In this document: one piece after another, positions 36,277 to 44,939 of the stretch
Numbering within the stretch: position 1 is the stretch's first letter
How the letters are laid out: every line of letters begins with the position of its first letter
From: Fodinicurvata sp. EGI_FJ10296
Lineage (GTDB): Bacteria; Pseudomonadota; Alphaproteobacteria; DSM-16000; Inquilinaceae
Assembly (NCBI RefSeq): GCF_040712075.1
Contig: NZ_JBFCVL010000004.1
Location: forward strand, 481,352-545,351
DNA length: 64,000 nucleotides
Direction of reading: 5' to 3'
Position numbers and translations under genes: made by a program
The notes under the pieces: model-generated
Databases searched by the model: none
What the model was told of the DNA's origin: nothing
The model's input: only the letters and a program-made list of their open reading frames with translations

Positions 36277-37506
36277 CTATGTACGCGTATGCTGGAGGAA
36301 AAACCGCAGCATTTCGCGTGATGCATCCGGGCCTTTCGGGTCGGTATAGCTGCCACCCGTCCGACCGCCGGCCCACGCATGGCCAGCGCCATCGATCTCC
36401 CAATGTTCGGCAATGCTTCGGCCCTCGGCATCGTCGTGGCGGGTTTGCCGATAGGTGCGCCCACCGTCTGAAACCCCCGTAACGTGAACACGCTTGAGAC
36501 CGGGCCGCGACTGCAGAGCCTGCGCGACGACGGCATCTCCGTTGCCTGGATGCACTGTCTGGTCGGCAAGCCCGTGGAACACGATGGCCGGAACAGCCAT
36601 GGGCCGGACCTTGCCCGTCGAACCGCTGCGCATGGCGGCAAAGGCCGACGGCACGTCGATCGCTCCGCCGACAGGCAGGCCGGAATGAACGCCGACCGCG
36701 GCAAACAGGTCGGGATAAGCCGTGCCCATAATGGCCGCCGCCGCGCCGCCCGCCGACAATCCGGCAATATAGACCCGCGCCGGATCGGCTGGATGGTCGC
36801 GCAGAATGTCGCCAATGATGCCCGCGATCAGGGCCGGTTCGCCACAGTCGCGCGCCTGATCTTCCGGCCGGAACCAGTTCCAGCATTTCTGGACATTCGC
36901 CCCCTGGGGCTGGGCGGGCCAGGCGATCAGACACCCGAACTCCTCGGCCTGCGCATTCATGCCGGTGCCGACGGCGAAATCTTCCGGCGATTGGGTGCAG
37001 CCGTGCAGCATCACGATCAGTGGCATCGGACCTTCTGGCTGGTTAACCGGGACATAAAGGCGGTAATCCCGCCTGCCATGCGAGCCACTGTGTGTCAGCG
37101 ACAGGAACTGCGCGCCGTCCGGCAGATCAAGCGGCATGGGCGTCATGACGCCGCGCTGCGGCATCCCGTCCGCAGCGATGCCGCGCAGCGTTTCGCCCAG
37201 GCCCTTGCGGACCTTGCGCGCGGCAGTCTTGCCGAAAATGGAGCTCGGGCCAGAGTTGGTCGAACCTGTGCTGCTGGCGCCGGTTGAGTTCGGGCGTGTG
37301 GCGGCATCATCGAGGCGGGTGAACGTGCCTTCGATCACATCTCCATCCGCGAATTGCCCCTCGGCGTAGGAATTGGCCCCGTATGAATTGGCAGCCGCGG
37401 GCTGGCCTTGCAGGAGCGACTGGATGAGCGCCGTCGCGTCGCCCAGATTGCCGGATCGTGTCAGTTCGGTGGCCCTGGACATGCCGCGGGCGAAGGAAGA
37501 GTTCAT
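36277..37506 (-). CDS. PHB-depolymerase-family esterase
   Basis: 409 residues from ATG 37506. An N-terminal low-complexity region (residues 1-130, Ser/Thr/Gly-rich) precedes the Esterase_PHB domain: LIVMLHGCTQSPEDFAVGTGMN, CWNWFRPEDQARDCGEP, YIAGLSAGGAAAAIM (catalytic Ser), VFHGLADQTVHPGN (Asp) and IDGAGHAWAGG (His). No clear signal peptide, so an intracellular depolymerase or esterase acting on polyhydroxyalkanoate or another ester is likely. It follows the CopG gene by 25 bp and precedes a frameshifted paralogue; all three are probably one operon. Confidence 0.85.
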   Translation of the reverse strand: MNSSFARGMSRATELTRSGNLGDATALIQSLLQGQPAAANSYGANSYAEGQFADGDVIEGTFTRLDDAATRPNSTGASSTGSTNSGPSSIFGKTAARKVRKGLGETLRGIAADGMPQRGVMTPMPLDLPDGAQFLSLTHSGSHGRRDYRLYVPVNQPEGPMPLIVMLHGCTQSPEDFAVGTGMNAQAEEFGCLIAWPAQPQGANVQKCWNWFRPEDQARDCGEPALIAGIIGDILRDHPADPARVYIAGLSAGGAAAAIMGTAYPDLFAAVGVHSGLPVGGAIDVPSAFAAMRSGSTGKVRPMAVPAIVFHGLADQTVHPGNGDAVVAQALQSRPGLKRVHVTGVSDGGRTYRQTRHDDAEGRSIAEHWEIDGAGHAWAGGRTGGSYTDPKGPDASREMLRFFLQHTRT

Positions 37507-37531
37507 GGGGGCGCTTTCGGAGTTTGGGGAA

Positions 37532-37954
37532 TCAGGAAATCCGGTCTGCCAGCGCGGCCTTGACCGCGTCGCTGGCTTGCAGGGTACCCAGAACGGAAAG
37601 GGCGGAAATGGTGTCGCGGGCAAGTTCCGCGGTGACATCCGGGGCAATCACGACAAGCCCCAGAACGCGGATGTCCAGCATCTGACCGGCCGCCTGGGCC
37701 GTTGTCAGTTCGTCCCGCGTGATGTTCCGCAGCCCGAGATCGACGCTCTTGCGGACGACGATCTGGCGCACAGTATCGGCGTGACGCTCGATCTGGTTAC
37801 GCACGGCCGTGCGGATGAAATCGCTGCGGTTGGAATAGAAGCCTTCGCGCACCAGAAGCTCGATCTGACCCAGATCGACAAAGCCGAGATTGATGGTGAT
37901 CTTTTCGGACTCTGGCGCTCTGGCGGGTGTCGAGCGTGTCGGTGTCTTTGCCAC
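37532..37954 (-). CDS. Ribbon-helix-helix (CopG-type) regulator linked to PHB depolymerases
   Basis: 140 residues. Residues about 18-60 (EKITINLGFVDLGQIELLVREGFYSNRSDFIRTAVRNQIERH) form a ribbon-helix-helix DNA-binding domain; the C-terminal 80 residues may sense PHA metabolism or dimerise. In other alphaproteobacteria I recall the same gene directly before a PHB-depolymerase-like esterase. A small inverted repeat just upstream of its start suggests autoregulation. Confidence 0.78.
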   Translation of the reverse strand: MAKTPTRSTPARAPESEKITINLGFVDLGQIELLVREGFYSNRSDFIRTAVRNQIERHADTVRQIVVRKSVDLGLRNITRDELTTAQAAGQMLDIRVLGLVVIAPDVTAELARDTISALSVLGTLQASDAVKAALADRIS

Positions 37955-37969
37955 GTCGCATCTCCATAG

Positions 37970-37987
37970 ACCATCTGTCTGGATGGT
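37970..37987. promoter_or_regulatory. Inverted repeat upstream of the CopG-type gene
   Basis: ACCATC and GATGGT arms, six bases apart, 16 bp before the start codon. The size and position suit a ribbon-helix-helix operator. The rest of 37955-38174 shows nothing clear. Confidence 0.4.
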
Positions 37988-38174
37988 ATATGGATGTTAT
38001 ATGCGTTGCAGCAACGACCTTTTTGTCGCAGCGTCACAGGCCGATGGCACGCGCGAAGCGTCGGACGTTCGCAATACGCTCGGCATGAGCCTGTCGCCCC
38101 CATCCAGCCTGCAAGGGCTCACACTGGTCGAGTTTTCAGCAAGGTCCACAAGGGACGAACGGTGCAATCTCTCG

Positions 38175-39092
38175 TCAACCACCACTGGCGGATCGATCGC
38201 CGCCGTCATAGGTCTCCATCTGGGCGACCAGAGGGGCGACGAACTGGTTGATGGTATCCTCGCGCCAGGCCACGACGAGCGACACCGCGTTCGGCAGCAA
38301 AGGCAGCGGCCGATAGGCGACGTTGTCCATGGGCATATGCTGAACCCAAGCCGGAATGACACCAACGCCCAGCCCCGCTGCGACCATGGTTACGATGGCC
38401 AGGGTGTGACTGACCTCCTGGACCATCTGGGGCCGAAACCCGGCAAGGCGGCAATGCTGGAACACAACATCCTGATAGCTGACGCCGATGATCGATGAAT
38501 ACGTCAGAAACGGCTGGTCACGAAGGTCGGCAATATCGAAATCGCGCTTTTCGGCCAAAGGAGAATTGGCGGGCAGGACAGCGACGAATCCCTCGCGATA
38601 CACCTCCTTGTAACGGAGGCCAGAGGCACTGCGCGGCGGGCGGACCAGAGCCAGATCAATCCGTCCTTCGTTAAGCGCTTTCAGTTGATCTTCCGTGGTA
38701 TGGACTTCGATATCGAGCTTTATCGTCGGGTAGTTGGCCGCGAACGCCGAAAGCGCCGGCGGCAGCACCGTATAGAGCCCCAGATAGACCGACGAAATCG
38801 TCAGCCGGCCCGCCTGCCGGCCTCCAGCCATCTGTGTCGCCTCCACCCCCTCTTCCATCGACCGCATGACCTGCCGGGCGCGATCGAGAAACACTTCGCC
38901 CGCCGGCGTCAGTCGAACCGAGCGGGTTGTCCGTTCGAACAGCCGCACTCCCAAACGTTCTTCAAGCTGGCGGATCTGCTGGCTGAGCGGCGCCTGCGAA
39001 ACCCCGAGCAGCTCCGATGCGCGGCCGAAATGCAGTTCCTCGGCTACTTTCAGAAAATAGCGCACATGGCGCAATTCGACGGTGTTGGTCAT
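38175..39092 (-). CDS. LysR-family regulator divergent from a TRAP transporter
   Basis: 305 residues; the start has GGAGGGAGG immediately upstream. The helix-turn-helix (about 5-64) reads VELRHVRYFLKVAEELHFGRASELLGVSQAPLSQQIRQLEERLGVRLFERT, of the CatM/BenM-like LTTR subgroup. The effector domain contains IDLALVRPP. It is divergent from the dctQM-creatininase-dctP-amidohydrolase operon across 114 bp of A/T-rich DNA with a palindrome, so it most likely activates that operon in response to the imported compound. Confidence 0.88.
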   Translation of the reverse strand: MTNTVELRHVRYFLKVAEELHFGRASELLGVSQAPLSQQIRQLEERLGVRLFERTTRSVRLTPAGEVFLDRARQVMRSMEEGVEATQMAGGRQAGRLTISSVYLGLYTVLPPALSAFAANYPTIKLDIEVHTTEDQLKALNEGRIDLALVRPPRSASGLRYKEVYREGFVAVLPANSPLAEKRDFDIADLRDQPFLTYSSIIGVSYQDVVFQHCRLAGFRPQMVQEVSHTLAIVTMVAAGLGVGVIPAWVQHMPMDNVAYRPLPLLPNAVSLVVAWREDTINQFVAPLVAQMETYDGGDRSASGG

Positions 39093-39123
39093 GCCTCCCT
39101 CCGCCTTTCATATATATAACGAC

Positions 39124-39143
39124 ATAATAACTATGATTATTAT
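39124..39143. promoter_or_regulatory. Palindromic operator between LysR and the TRAP operon
   Basis: ATAATAA and TTATTAT perfect arms six bases apart, inside an A/T-rich 114-bp divergent promoter region. The T-rich symmetric layout suits a LysR recognition site for the adjacent regulator. Confidence 0.5.
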
Positions 39144-39206
39144 ATTAGACAATAATAAAACGCTGTGGTCCCATCAGGCCAATTGAGCATCAGGGTAGGC
39201 AACCTC

Positions 39207-39713
39207 ATGAACGACAAACCACCCCCCGATTTCGCGTGGCCGCTGCGCGTGGCCGTCGGGATTGCGTTCGCCGTCGTCGTCGCGGTGACGCTGGCGCAGG
39301 TTGTGATGCGCTATTTCTTCGATGCGCCCCTGATGTGGAGCGAGGAGCTCGCGAAACTCCTGATCGTCTGGATCACCTTCATCGGCGCCGCGGTCATTTG
39401 TTGGGACGGGCGTCATCTTCATGTCGACGTGGTCTTCGTCAAACTGCCCAAGCGCCTTCAGGCTGCCGTCCGGCTGTTCAACCTCGTAGTCTCGATCGCC
39501 TTTCTGGCCATCCTTTCCTATTGGAGCATTCGTCTCGTCCGCATCGAAAACATGCAGACCCTGACGGCCCTGCCCTTGCCGGCCGGCGTCGTACGGCTGG
39601 CAGCCACAATCGGCGGCGCCTTGATGATCGTCGCCATTCTCGGACGCTATTTCTATCGCCGGCCCCGCCATCGCGCGGGCGACCCCGCCTATGGCATCGA
39701 AGATCCAATGTGA
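39207..39713 (+). CDS. TRAP transporter small permease (DctQ)
   Basis: 168 residues with four membrane segments. DctQ family pattern: MRYFFDAPLMWSEELAKLLIVWITFIGAAVICWDGRHLHVDVV. It pairs with the large permease 10 bp downstream to form the membrane part of a secondary, Na+-driven organic-acid importer. First gene of the operon. Confidence 0.88.
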   Translation: MNDKPPPDFAWPLRVAVGIAFAVVVAVTLAQVVMRYFFDAPLMWSEELAKLLIVWITFIGAAVICWDGRHLHVDVVFVKLPKRLQAAVRLFNLVVSIAFLAILSYWSIRLVRIENMQTLTALPLPAGVVRLAATIGGALMIVAILGRYFYRRPRHRAGDPAYGIEDPM

Positions 39714-39723
39714 GCCGCCATTT

Positions 39724-41001
39724 ATGTTGACCTCTGCAATCATCGTCCTGCTGATCGTTCTGCTTATGGGCGGCATGCCCCTTTTCTTCGCGATGGGCAC
39801 GGCCTCTCTGGTGTATTTCTATTTCGCCGACATCAACCTTGCGCTTCTGGCGCAACGGTCGACGGCTTCGGTCAATTCATTCCTGATTCTGGCAATTCCG
39901 TTTTTCTACCTTGCCGGCGAGTTGATGAACGCCTGCAAGCTGACAGACCGCATCATCGGTTTGGCCAAAGCCCTGGTCGGCCATATTCACGGCGGTCTGG
40001 CGCAAGTGAACATTTTTGCCAGCCTGATCTTTTCCGGCATGTCGGGATCACCGACCGCCGATACGACGGCGCTGGGATCCGTTCTCATACCGGCGATGAA
40101 AAAGGAAGGGTACCCGGCGCCGTTCTCGGCGGCGGTAACCGTTGCGTCCTCCATGGTCGGGCCGATGATTCCGCCCAGTGTCGCCCTGGTCATATATGGC
40201 ACGCTGGCCAACGTCTCGATCGGACGCCTTTTGCTTGCCGGCGTTCTGCCCGGCATCGTGATCATCGCGACCCAGATGGTGTTCACATATTTCTACGCCC
40301 GGGTGCACGACTTTCCCCGTTACGAGCGCGCCAAGATGCCAGAAGTCGGGCGCGCCGTCGTCCGGGGCGGGCCGGCTATCCTGTTTCCGGTCATCATCGT
40401 CGGCGGAATCGTCTTCGGCATATTCTCCCCGACCGAGGCCGCGGCCGTCGCCGTGCTGTATGGGTTGGTCCTCGGCCTTATCTACCGCAATGTCGGCCTG
40501 ATGGGCATTTGGCGGACAGTTCGCGATACCGCACTCGGCAGCGCCCGCATTCTGGCCATCATCGCCATGGCCTCGGCGTTCTCGTGGATCATGGTGCGCG
40601 AACAAGTGCCGCTGACCATCGCAAACGCCATTTCAGTCGTCTCCGACGATCCGACGATCGCGCTGTTCATCATCCTTGCCATGTTGATTGTCGTCGGTTT
40701 GTTGATGGTCGCGTCATCGGCCGAGATCGTGCTGACCCCGATCCTGGTGCCGGTCGTTCTGCAATTCGGCATCGATCCGGTCCATTTCGGCGTGCTGATG
40801 GTTTTCACCCTGATCATCGGCGGCGCAACGCCACCAGTCGGTGTGCTGCTGTTCATCGCCCAGGACATCGCAAAGATATCCCACGGACAAATGGTTCGCG
40901 CGATGCTGCCCTTTTACATCCCGCTATTCGGGGCGGTCATCATCCTTGCCCTGATACCGGAGATCTCACTCTTCCTGCCGCGGCTCGTCTTCGGAAGCTG
41001 A
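39724..41001 (+). CDS. TRAP transporter large permease (DctM)
   Basis: 425 residues and about 12 membrane segments. DctM signatures NIFASLIFSGMSGSPTADTTALGSVLIPAMKKEGYP, SSMVGPMIPPSVALVIYG, GIFSPTEAAAVAVLYGL and GGATPPVGVLLFIAQDIAK. The ATG at 39724 is chosen because it follows the dctQ stop closely. Works with DctQ and the DctP protein encoded at 41.9 kb. Confidence 0.9.
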   Translation: MLTSAIIVLLIVLLMGGMPLFFAMGTASLVYFYFADINLALLAQRSTASVNSFLILAIPFFYLAGELMNACKLTDRIIGLAKALVGHIHGGLAQVNIFASLIFSGMSGSPTADTTALGSVLIPAMKKEGYPAPFSAAVTVASSMVGPMIPPSVALVIYGTLANVSIGRLLLAGVLPGIVIIATQMVFTYFYARVHDFPRYERAKMPEVGRAVVRGGPAILFPVIIVGGIVFGIFSPTEAAAVAVLYGLVLGLIYRNVGLMGIWRTVRDTALGSARILAIIAMASAFSWIMVREQVPLTIANAISVVSDDPTIALFIILAMLIVVGLLMVASSAEIVLTPILVPVVLQFGIDPVHFGVLMVFTLIIGGATPPVGVLLFIAQDIAKISHGQMVRAMLPFYIPLFGAVIILALIPEISLFLPRLVFGS

Positions 41002-41077
41002 CGCAACCAGCGACGAACGAAGGCCGAGCCACGACCAAACCCGCCGACCGAAACCTAGAAAAGCGAAACCGACTCTC

Positions 41078-41884
41078 ATGCCTGCCGCCAAAAAGCATCT
41101 GCTGAAAGACATGACCTACCTGGAGTTCCAGGAACGGATGGCCGAGGATCCCGTCATCCTCGTGCCGCTCGGCTCTCAGGAAATACAGGGTCCGATGGCA
41201 CCGATGGGCGATTTCATGCTGACGGAAAGCTTGGCCGATCAGGTCGCCAGGAAGTCCGGGGCAATCGCCGCCCCGACGCTGCCGTTCGGCTATGCGGAGT
41301 ATTTTCGGCCGGTGCCCGGCGGCATCGCGCTGTCAGCCGATGCCTTCCGCGCCACGCTGTCGAGCATTCTGGACAACTTCCTCGATCACAATCTGAATCG
41401 CCTCGTCATATTGAACGGCCACAGCGGCAATTATCCGCTGATCGATCAGGTGATCCGGGCGGTCAAGCGCGAGCGCGGCGTGCTCGTGCCGTGCATCAAT
41501 CTTTGGCGGTCGATCCCGCCACAACTATGGACCGAACTGCACGGCGAATTCGGCATGAGCGCCTTCGCCCATGGCAGCGACCCGGTCACATCAGCCTATC
41601 TCCATCTCTTCCCTCAGTTGACCCGTATGGACCTCATCGAAATGGAAGCGGCCAAGGGCGAAATGCTTGGTCTGCCGACCTCCGGTCTGGGCGGCGTCAA
41701 GTTCGAGGGAATTGAAATCGGCCTTGCGGTCGATGTCACCGATCGTTGCGGCAATGGGATCGCCGGCGGCGACCCGAGACGGTCTTCGTCGGACAAGGGT
41801 GAGCGCATCGTCACCCACTTGACCGACTATTGCAGCGATTTTGTCGAACACTTCAAGACAACCGATCCAACCAACCATCGATAG
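41078..41884 (+). CDS. Creatininase-family amidohydrolase with an altered metal ligand
   Basis: 268 residues. The creatininase fold is shown by ILVPLGSQEIQGPMAPMGDF (residues 27-46), APTLPFGYAEYF and NRLVILNGHSGNYPLI. In creatininase the first block supplies Glu, His and Asp ligands; here Glu35 and Asp45 are kept but the His position is Gln37. The family opens cyclic amides or deformylates substrates. It lies within a TRAP operon between dctM and dctP, beside an M20 amidohydrolase, so the imported compound probably contains an amide or lactam bond. Confidence 0.8.
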   Translation: MPAAKKHLLKDMTYLEFQERMAEDPVILVPLGSQEIQGPMAPMGDFMLTESLADQVARKSGAIAAPTLPFGYAEYFRPVPGGIALSADAFRATLSSILDNFLDHNLNRLVILNGHSGNYPLIDQVIRAVKRERGVLVPCINLWRSIPPQLWTELHGEFGMSAFAHGSDPVTSAYLHLFPQLTRMDLIEMEAAKGEMLGLPTSGLGGVKFEGIEIGLAVDVTDRCGNGIAGGDPRRSSSDKGERIVTHLTDYCSDFVEHFKTTDPTNHR

Positions 41885-41895
41885 GGAGAGCATCA

Positions 41896-42855
41896 ATGAA
41901 ACGCAATAGCGTAATCCTCGCGGCGCTGCTCAGCACGACTGCCTTCTATACTGCCTCGGCAGAAGAAATCCGGTATGGCCTCTGGGCGCAGCCGGGCGAA
42001 GCGCAATACGAAGGGGCGGTCGAATTCAAACGTGTGATCGAGGAAAACTCCGATCACACGGTCACGCTGTATCCTGGAGATCAGTTGGGCACGCCGCGCG
42101 AAATCCTGGCGCAGATGGCGCTTGGATCGACCCAGATCCTGGCGAGCGGCGATCCCGGCATCGCCGAGATCGAGTATCTGGCGCTGCCATATCTCATGGA
42201 CAGCATCGAAGACTATCGCGCCGTCCTGGATACCGATTTTGGCCGCGAATGGAACCAGAAGCTGATCGATGAGCGGATGGTGCGGATGCTGGGCTTCATG
42301 CCGCGTTCGCCGCGTCAGATCAGCGCCAACAGGGTCATCGAGAGCATGGCCGACCTGGAAGGCCTGAAGATCCGCGCCCCGGAACGCGACTACTACGTCC
42401 AATCGCTGGCCGCCCTCGGCGCAAATCCGACGCCGATGGCCTTTGCCGAAGTCTACACGTCGCTGCAGACCGGCATCGTCGACGGCCAGGAAAACCCGAT
42501 CGAGACCATCTACGCCCAGAGCTTCTATGAAGTCCAGGAAAGCGTGGCCATGGTCGATTACATCGACAAGCCGGCTTATGTCGTGGTCAGCGAGGTTTTC
42601 TGGGACGGATTGTCCGAGGACGATCGGGCATTGCTGCAAGAGGCGAACGAAGCCTCCACCGCACGGATCATGGAGCTTCTTCCCGAGCAGGAGGAACAGT
42701 ACATGGCGGAAATGGAAGAAGCCGGCATACAGTTCACCTATCCAGACAAGGCGCCGTTCATCGAGGCAACGCAAAGCGTGCGCGACGCACTCGGAACCGA
42801 GGCATGGGGTGAAGAAATCTATAACCGCATCGTCGAGATCGCCGCTGAACAGTAA
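41896..42855 (+). CDS. TRAP transporter substrate-binding protein (DctP)
   Basis: 319 residues from ATG 41896. Signal peptide MKRNSVILAALLSTTAFYTASA. DctP-family features: FKRVIEENSDHTVTLYPGDQLGTPREILAQMALGSTQILASGDPGI, the substrate-binding arginine region LKIRAPERDYYVQSLAALGANPTPMAFAEVYTSLQTGIVDGQENPIETI. The arginine of this region usually pairs with a ligand carboxylate, so a carboxylic acid is expected. Confidence 0.9.
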   Translation: MKRNSVILAALLSTTAFYTASAEEIRYGLWAQPGEAQYEGAVEFKRVIEENSDHTVTLYPGDQLGTPREILAQMALGSTQILASGDPGIAEIEYLALPYLMDSIEDYRAVLDTDFGREWNQKLIDERMVRMLGFMPRSPRQISANRVIESMADLEGLKIRAPERDYYVQSLAALGANPTPMAFAEVYTSLQTGIVDGQENPIETIYAQSFYEVQESVAMVDYIDKPAYVVVSEVFWDGLSEDDRALLQEANEASTARIMELLPEQEEQYMAEMEEAGIQFTYPDKAPFIEATQSVRDALGTEAWGEEIYNRIVEIAAEQ

Positions 42856-42955
42856 GACCCGGCGATCCCGGACTGGAGCGTGAAAAGCCAACGCGGACGG
42901 ATCGCCTTACCGCGATCCGTCCGTTATTCACTGCGCGTGAACCAAGGACAATTCC

Positions 42956-44158
42956 ATGACCCAGGGACCCACCACCGGCGCGACGCCGGCCGACATCCAC
43001 GCCATCGTCGACGAGATCGCGCCGGCGCTGATCGACATCCGCCGCACGTTGCACGCCAATCCGGAACTGGGATTCCAGGAATACGAGACTTCCAGGCTCG
43101 TCCAATCCGAATTGACGAAGATCGGCATCGACCACAGAAACGGATTTGGCGAGACCGGCGTCGCCGGCCTGGTCGGATCGGGCGACGGAAAGACCGTTGG
43201 CATCCGCGGCGACATGGACGCCTTGCCGATCGAGGAATCCGAGTCACCGGCATATGCATCACGAAACAAGGGGGTGATGCATGCCTGCGGTCATGACGCG
43301 CACACGGCCATCCTGCTCGGCGTCGCTACCGTTCTGGCGCGGCTGAAGAACGATCTTCCCGGCCGGGCCATGGTAATCTTCCAACCCGCCGAAGAAGGAT
43401 TGGGCGGCGCCCGCGCCATGCTGGAAAGCGGCCTGTTCGACTGGGTCAAGCCGGATGCCATGCTGGGCTATCACAACTGGCCGCTGATCGCGCCGGGCAG
43501 TGTCGGCTGGCACCCCAAGACGGCTTTCGCCTCGACCGATCCGTTCGACATCACCATCACCGGACGATCCGGGCACGGGGCCCACCCGCATATGACCATC
43601 GACCCGATCGTCGCGGCCTCGTCGTTAATCGGCGATCTGCAGACGATTGTCTCACGCCGGGTCGCCCCCCTTGATGCGGCGGTGGTGTCGATCGGCCGGA
43701 TCGAGGGCGGCACCGCCCGCAATCAAATTCCTGATACGGTCCGGCTAGAGGGCACCATGCGGGCCCAGACCACGGCCGTGCGCGACACGGTCCGTAGCGC
43801 CATCAAAAACATCTGCCGGGCCACGGAAGAAGGGTACGGCGTCACCTGTGATCTGGCCTTCCTGCAAGGCGTTCCGCCGGTGGTCAACGATCCGGCATGC
43901 CTGGGACCGGTTCTTGAGGAAGCCAGGCGCATGCTCGGCAATGAGAACGTCGTGGAATTGCCGCAAGGATCCATGGGCAGCGAGGATTTCGCCGAATTCT
44001 CGACCCGCATTCCGGCGGCGCATCTGCGCATCGGATCGAAACGGGCCGATCGCGACACCATGCTCCATCGTTCCAATTTCGACCTTGACGAACTCTGCAT
44101 TCCGACCGCCGTCAAGGTACTGAGCGCGGCGGCTATTCGTATGATGACGCGGACCTGA
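42956..44158 (+). CDS. M20D-family amidohydrolase
   Basis: 400 residues. The M20D (IAA-amino-acid hydrolase/hippurate hydrolase type) metal-binding motifs are present: RGDMDALPI, MHACGHDAHTAILLG, QPAEEGLGGARAML and the C-terminal GSEDFAEFS. An alpha/beta catalytic domain with an inserted dimerisation domain (about 195-305). Releases an amino acid or carboxylate from an N-acyl compound; with the TRAP transporter and creatininase-family gene it suggests a pathway for an amide-linked acid. Last gene of the operon. Confidence 0.87.
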   Translation: MTQGPTTGATPADIHAIVDEIAPALIDIRRTLHANPELGFQEYETSRLVQSELTKIGIDHRNGFGETGVAGLVGSGDGKTVGIRGDMDALPIEESESPAYASRNKGVMHACGHDAHTAILLGVATVLARLKNDLPGRAMVIFQPAEEGLGGARAMLESGLFDWVKPDAMLGYHNWPLIAPGSVGWHPKTAFASTDPFDITITGRSGHGAHPHMTIDPIVAASSLIGDLQTIVSRRVAPLDAAVVSIGRIEGGTARNQIPDTVRLEGTMRAQTTAVRDTVRSAIKNICRATEEGYGVTCDLAFLQGVPPVVNDPACLGPVLEEARRMLGNENVVELPQGSMGSEDFAEFSTRIPAAHLRIGSKRADRDTMLHRSNFDLDELCIPTAVKVLSAAAIRMMTRT

Positions 44159-44221
44159 TCCGCAACGGATCCCACGGATGTAAATCCGGGTCAGCGCGGT
44201 TCGGATATGCAGTGCTCAATG

Positions 44222-44272
44222 AAACCCGAACCAGGCCGGCCATTGTGTCGCGCTGGCCTGTCTCGGGTTTTG
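44222..44272 (+). terminator. Possible terminator after the amidohydrolase gene
   Basis: AAACCCGA pairs with TCGGGTTT, and inner CAGGCC with GGCCTG, followed by TTTTG, 63 bp after the stop. The long loop makes it weaker than a classic hairpin. It also lies 47 bp from the convergent leuD stop. Confidence 0.5.
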
Positions 44273-44318
44273 AGGTGGGTGAAAACGGGGGTATGGAACA
44301 TCACCTCGCCCCCGCCCC

Positions 44319-44939
44319 TCACCCCGGACGGCTGGCCAGCCATGGAGCGGTGTGTTCGGCCGCAACTTCGAAGGCGTTGATCCGGTCCATATAGCGCATG
44401 GTGGCGGTGATTTCGTCTTCGCCGTCGATCAGCGCCTGCTTGCGCGACGGATCGATGTCGAAGCCGATCACCCGTCCATCGGGACCGGTGACGGTCTGGG
44501 ACGGGAGGTCGATGGCGATCTCGCTGCCCGGAGCGGCATGCAGGGCCGCGCGGATCGGGGCGCAGGTCTCTTCATCGAGGACGACCGGGAGCATGCCGTT
44601 CTTCAGCGCGTTGGAATAGAAGATATCGCCGAAGCTCGGCGCGATCACGGCCCGGAATCCGCGATCGAACAGCGCCCATACGGCCCCCTCGCGCGACGAT
44701 CCGCAGCCGAAATTGCGCATCGACACCATGATGCGGGCGGTCGCGAATACCGGATCGTTCAGGATGAAATCCGGGTTGGGCGTGCCGTCGGGGCGGTTGG
44801 CGGCGTCATGAAACAGATACGGGTGGCAGCCATCGCCGCGCGGCTTGCGCAGGAATCGCGAGGGTATGATCTGGTCGGTGTCGACGTTGGGCTGATCGAA
44901 CGGCACCGCCGGCGCCTTGAATGTGGTGAAGGCTTCCAT
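44319..44939 (-). CDS. leuD: Isopropylmalate-isomerase-type small subunit (LeuD-like)
   Basis: 206 residues, the usual LeuD length. Family signatures NVDTDQIIPSRFL and MRNFGCGSSREGAVWALFDRGFRAVIAPSFGDIFYSNALKNGMLPV. It forms the swivel domain of the aconitase-like complex with the large subunit encoded just upstream (TGATG overlap). True LeuCD makes 3-isopropylmalate, but this pair lies in a catabolic island without leuA or leuB, so it may hydrate or isomerise a related acid (for example a citraconate- or methylmalate-like compound). Confidence 0.85.
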   Translation of the reverse strand: MEAFTTFKAPAVPFDQPNVDTDQIIPSRFLRKPRGDGCHPYLFHDAANRPDGTPNPDFILNDPVFATARIMVSMRNFGCGSSREGAVWALFDRGFRAVIAPSFGDIFYSNALKNGMLPVVLDEETCAPIRAALHAAPGSEIAIDLPSQTVTGPDGRVIGFDIDPSRKQALIDGEDEITATMRYMDRINAFEVAAEHTAPWLASRPG

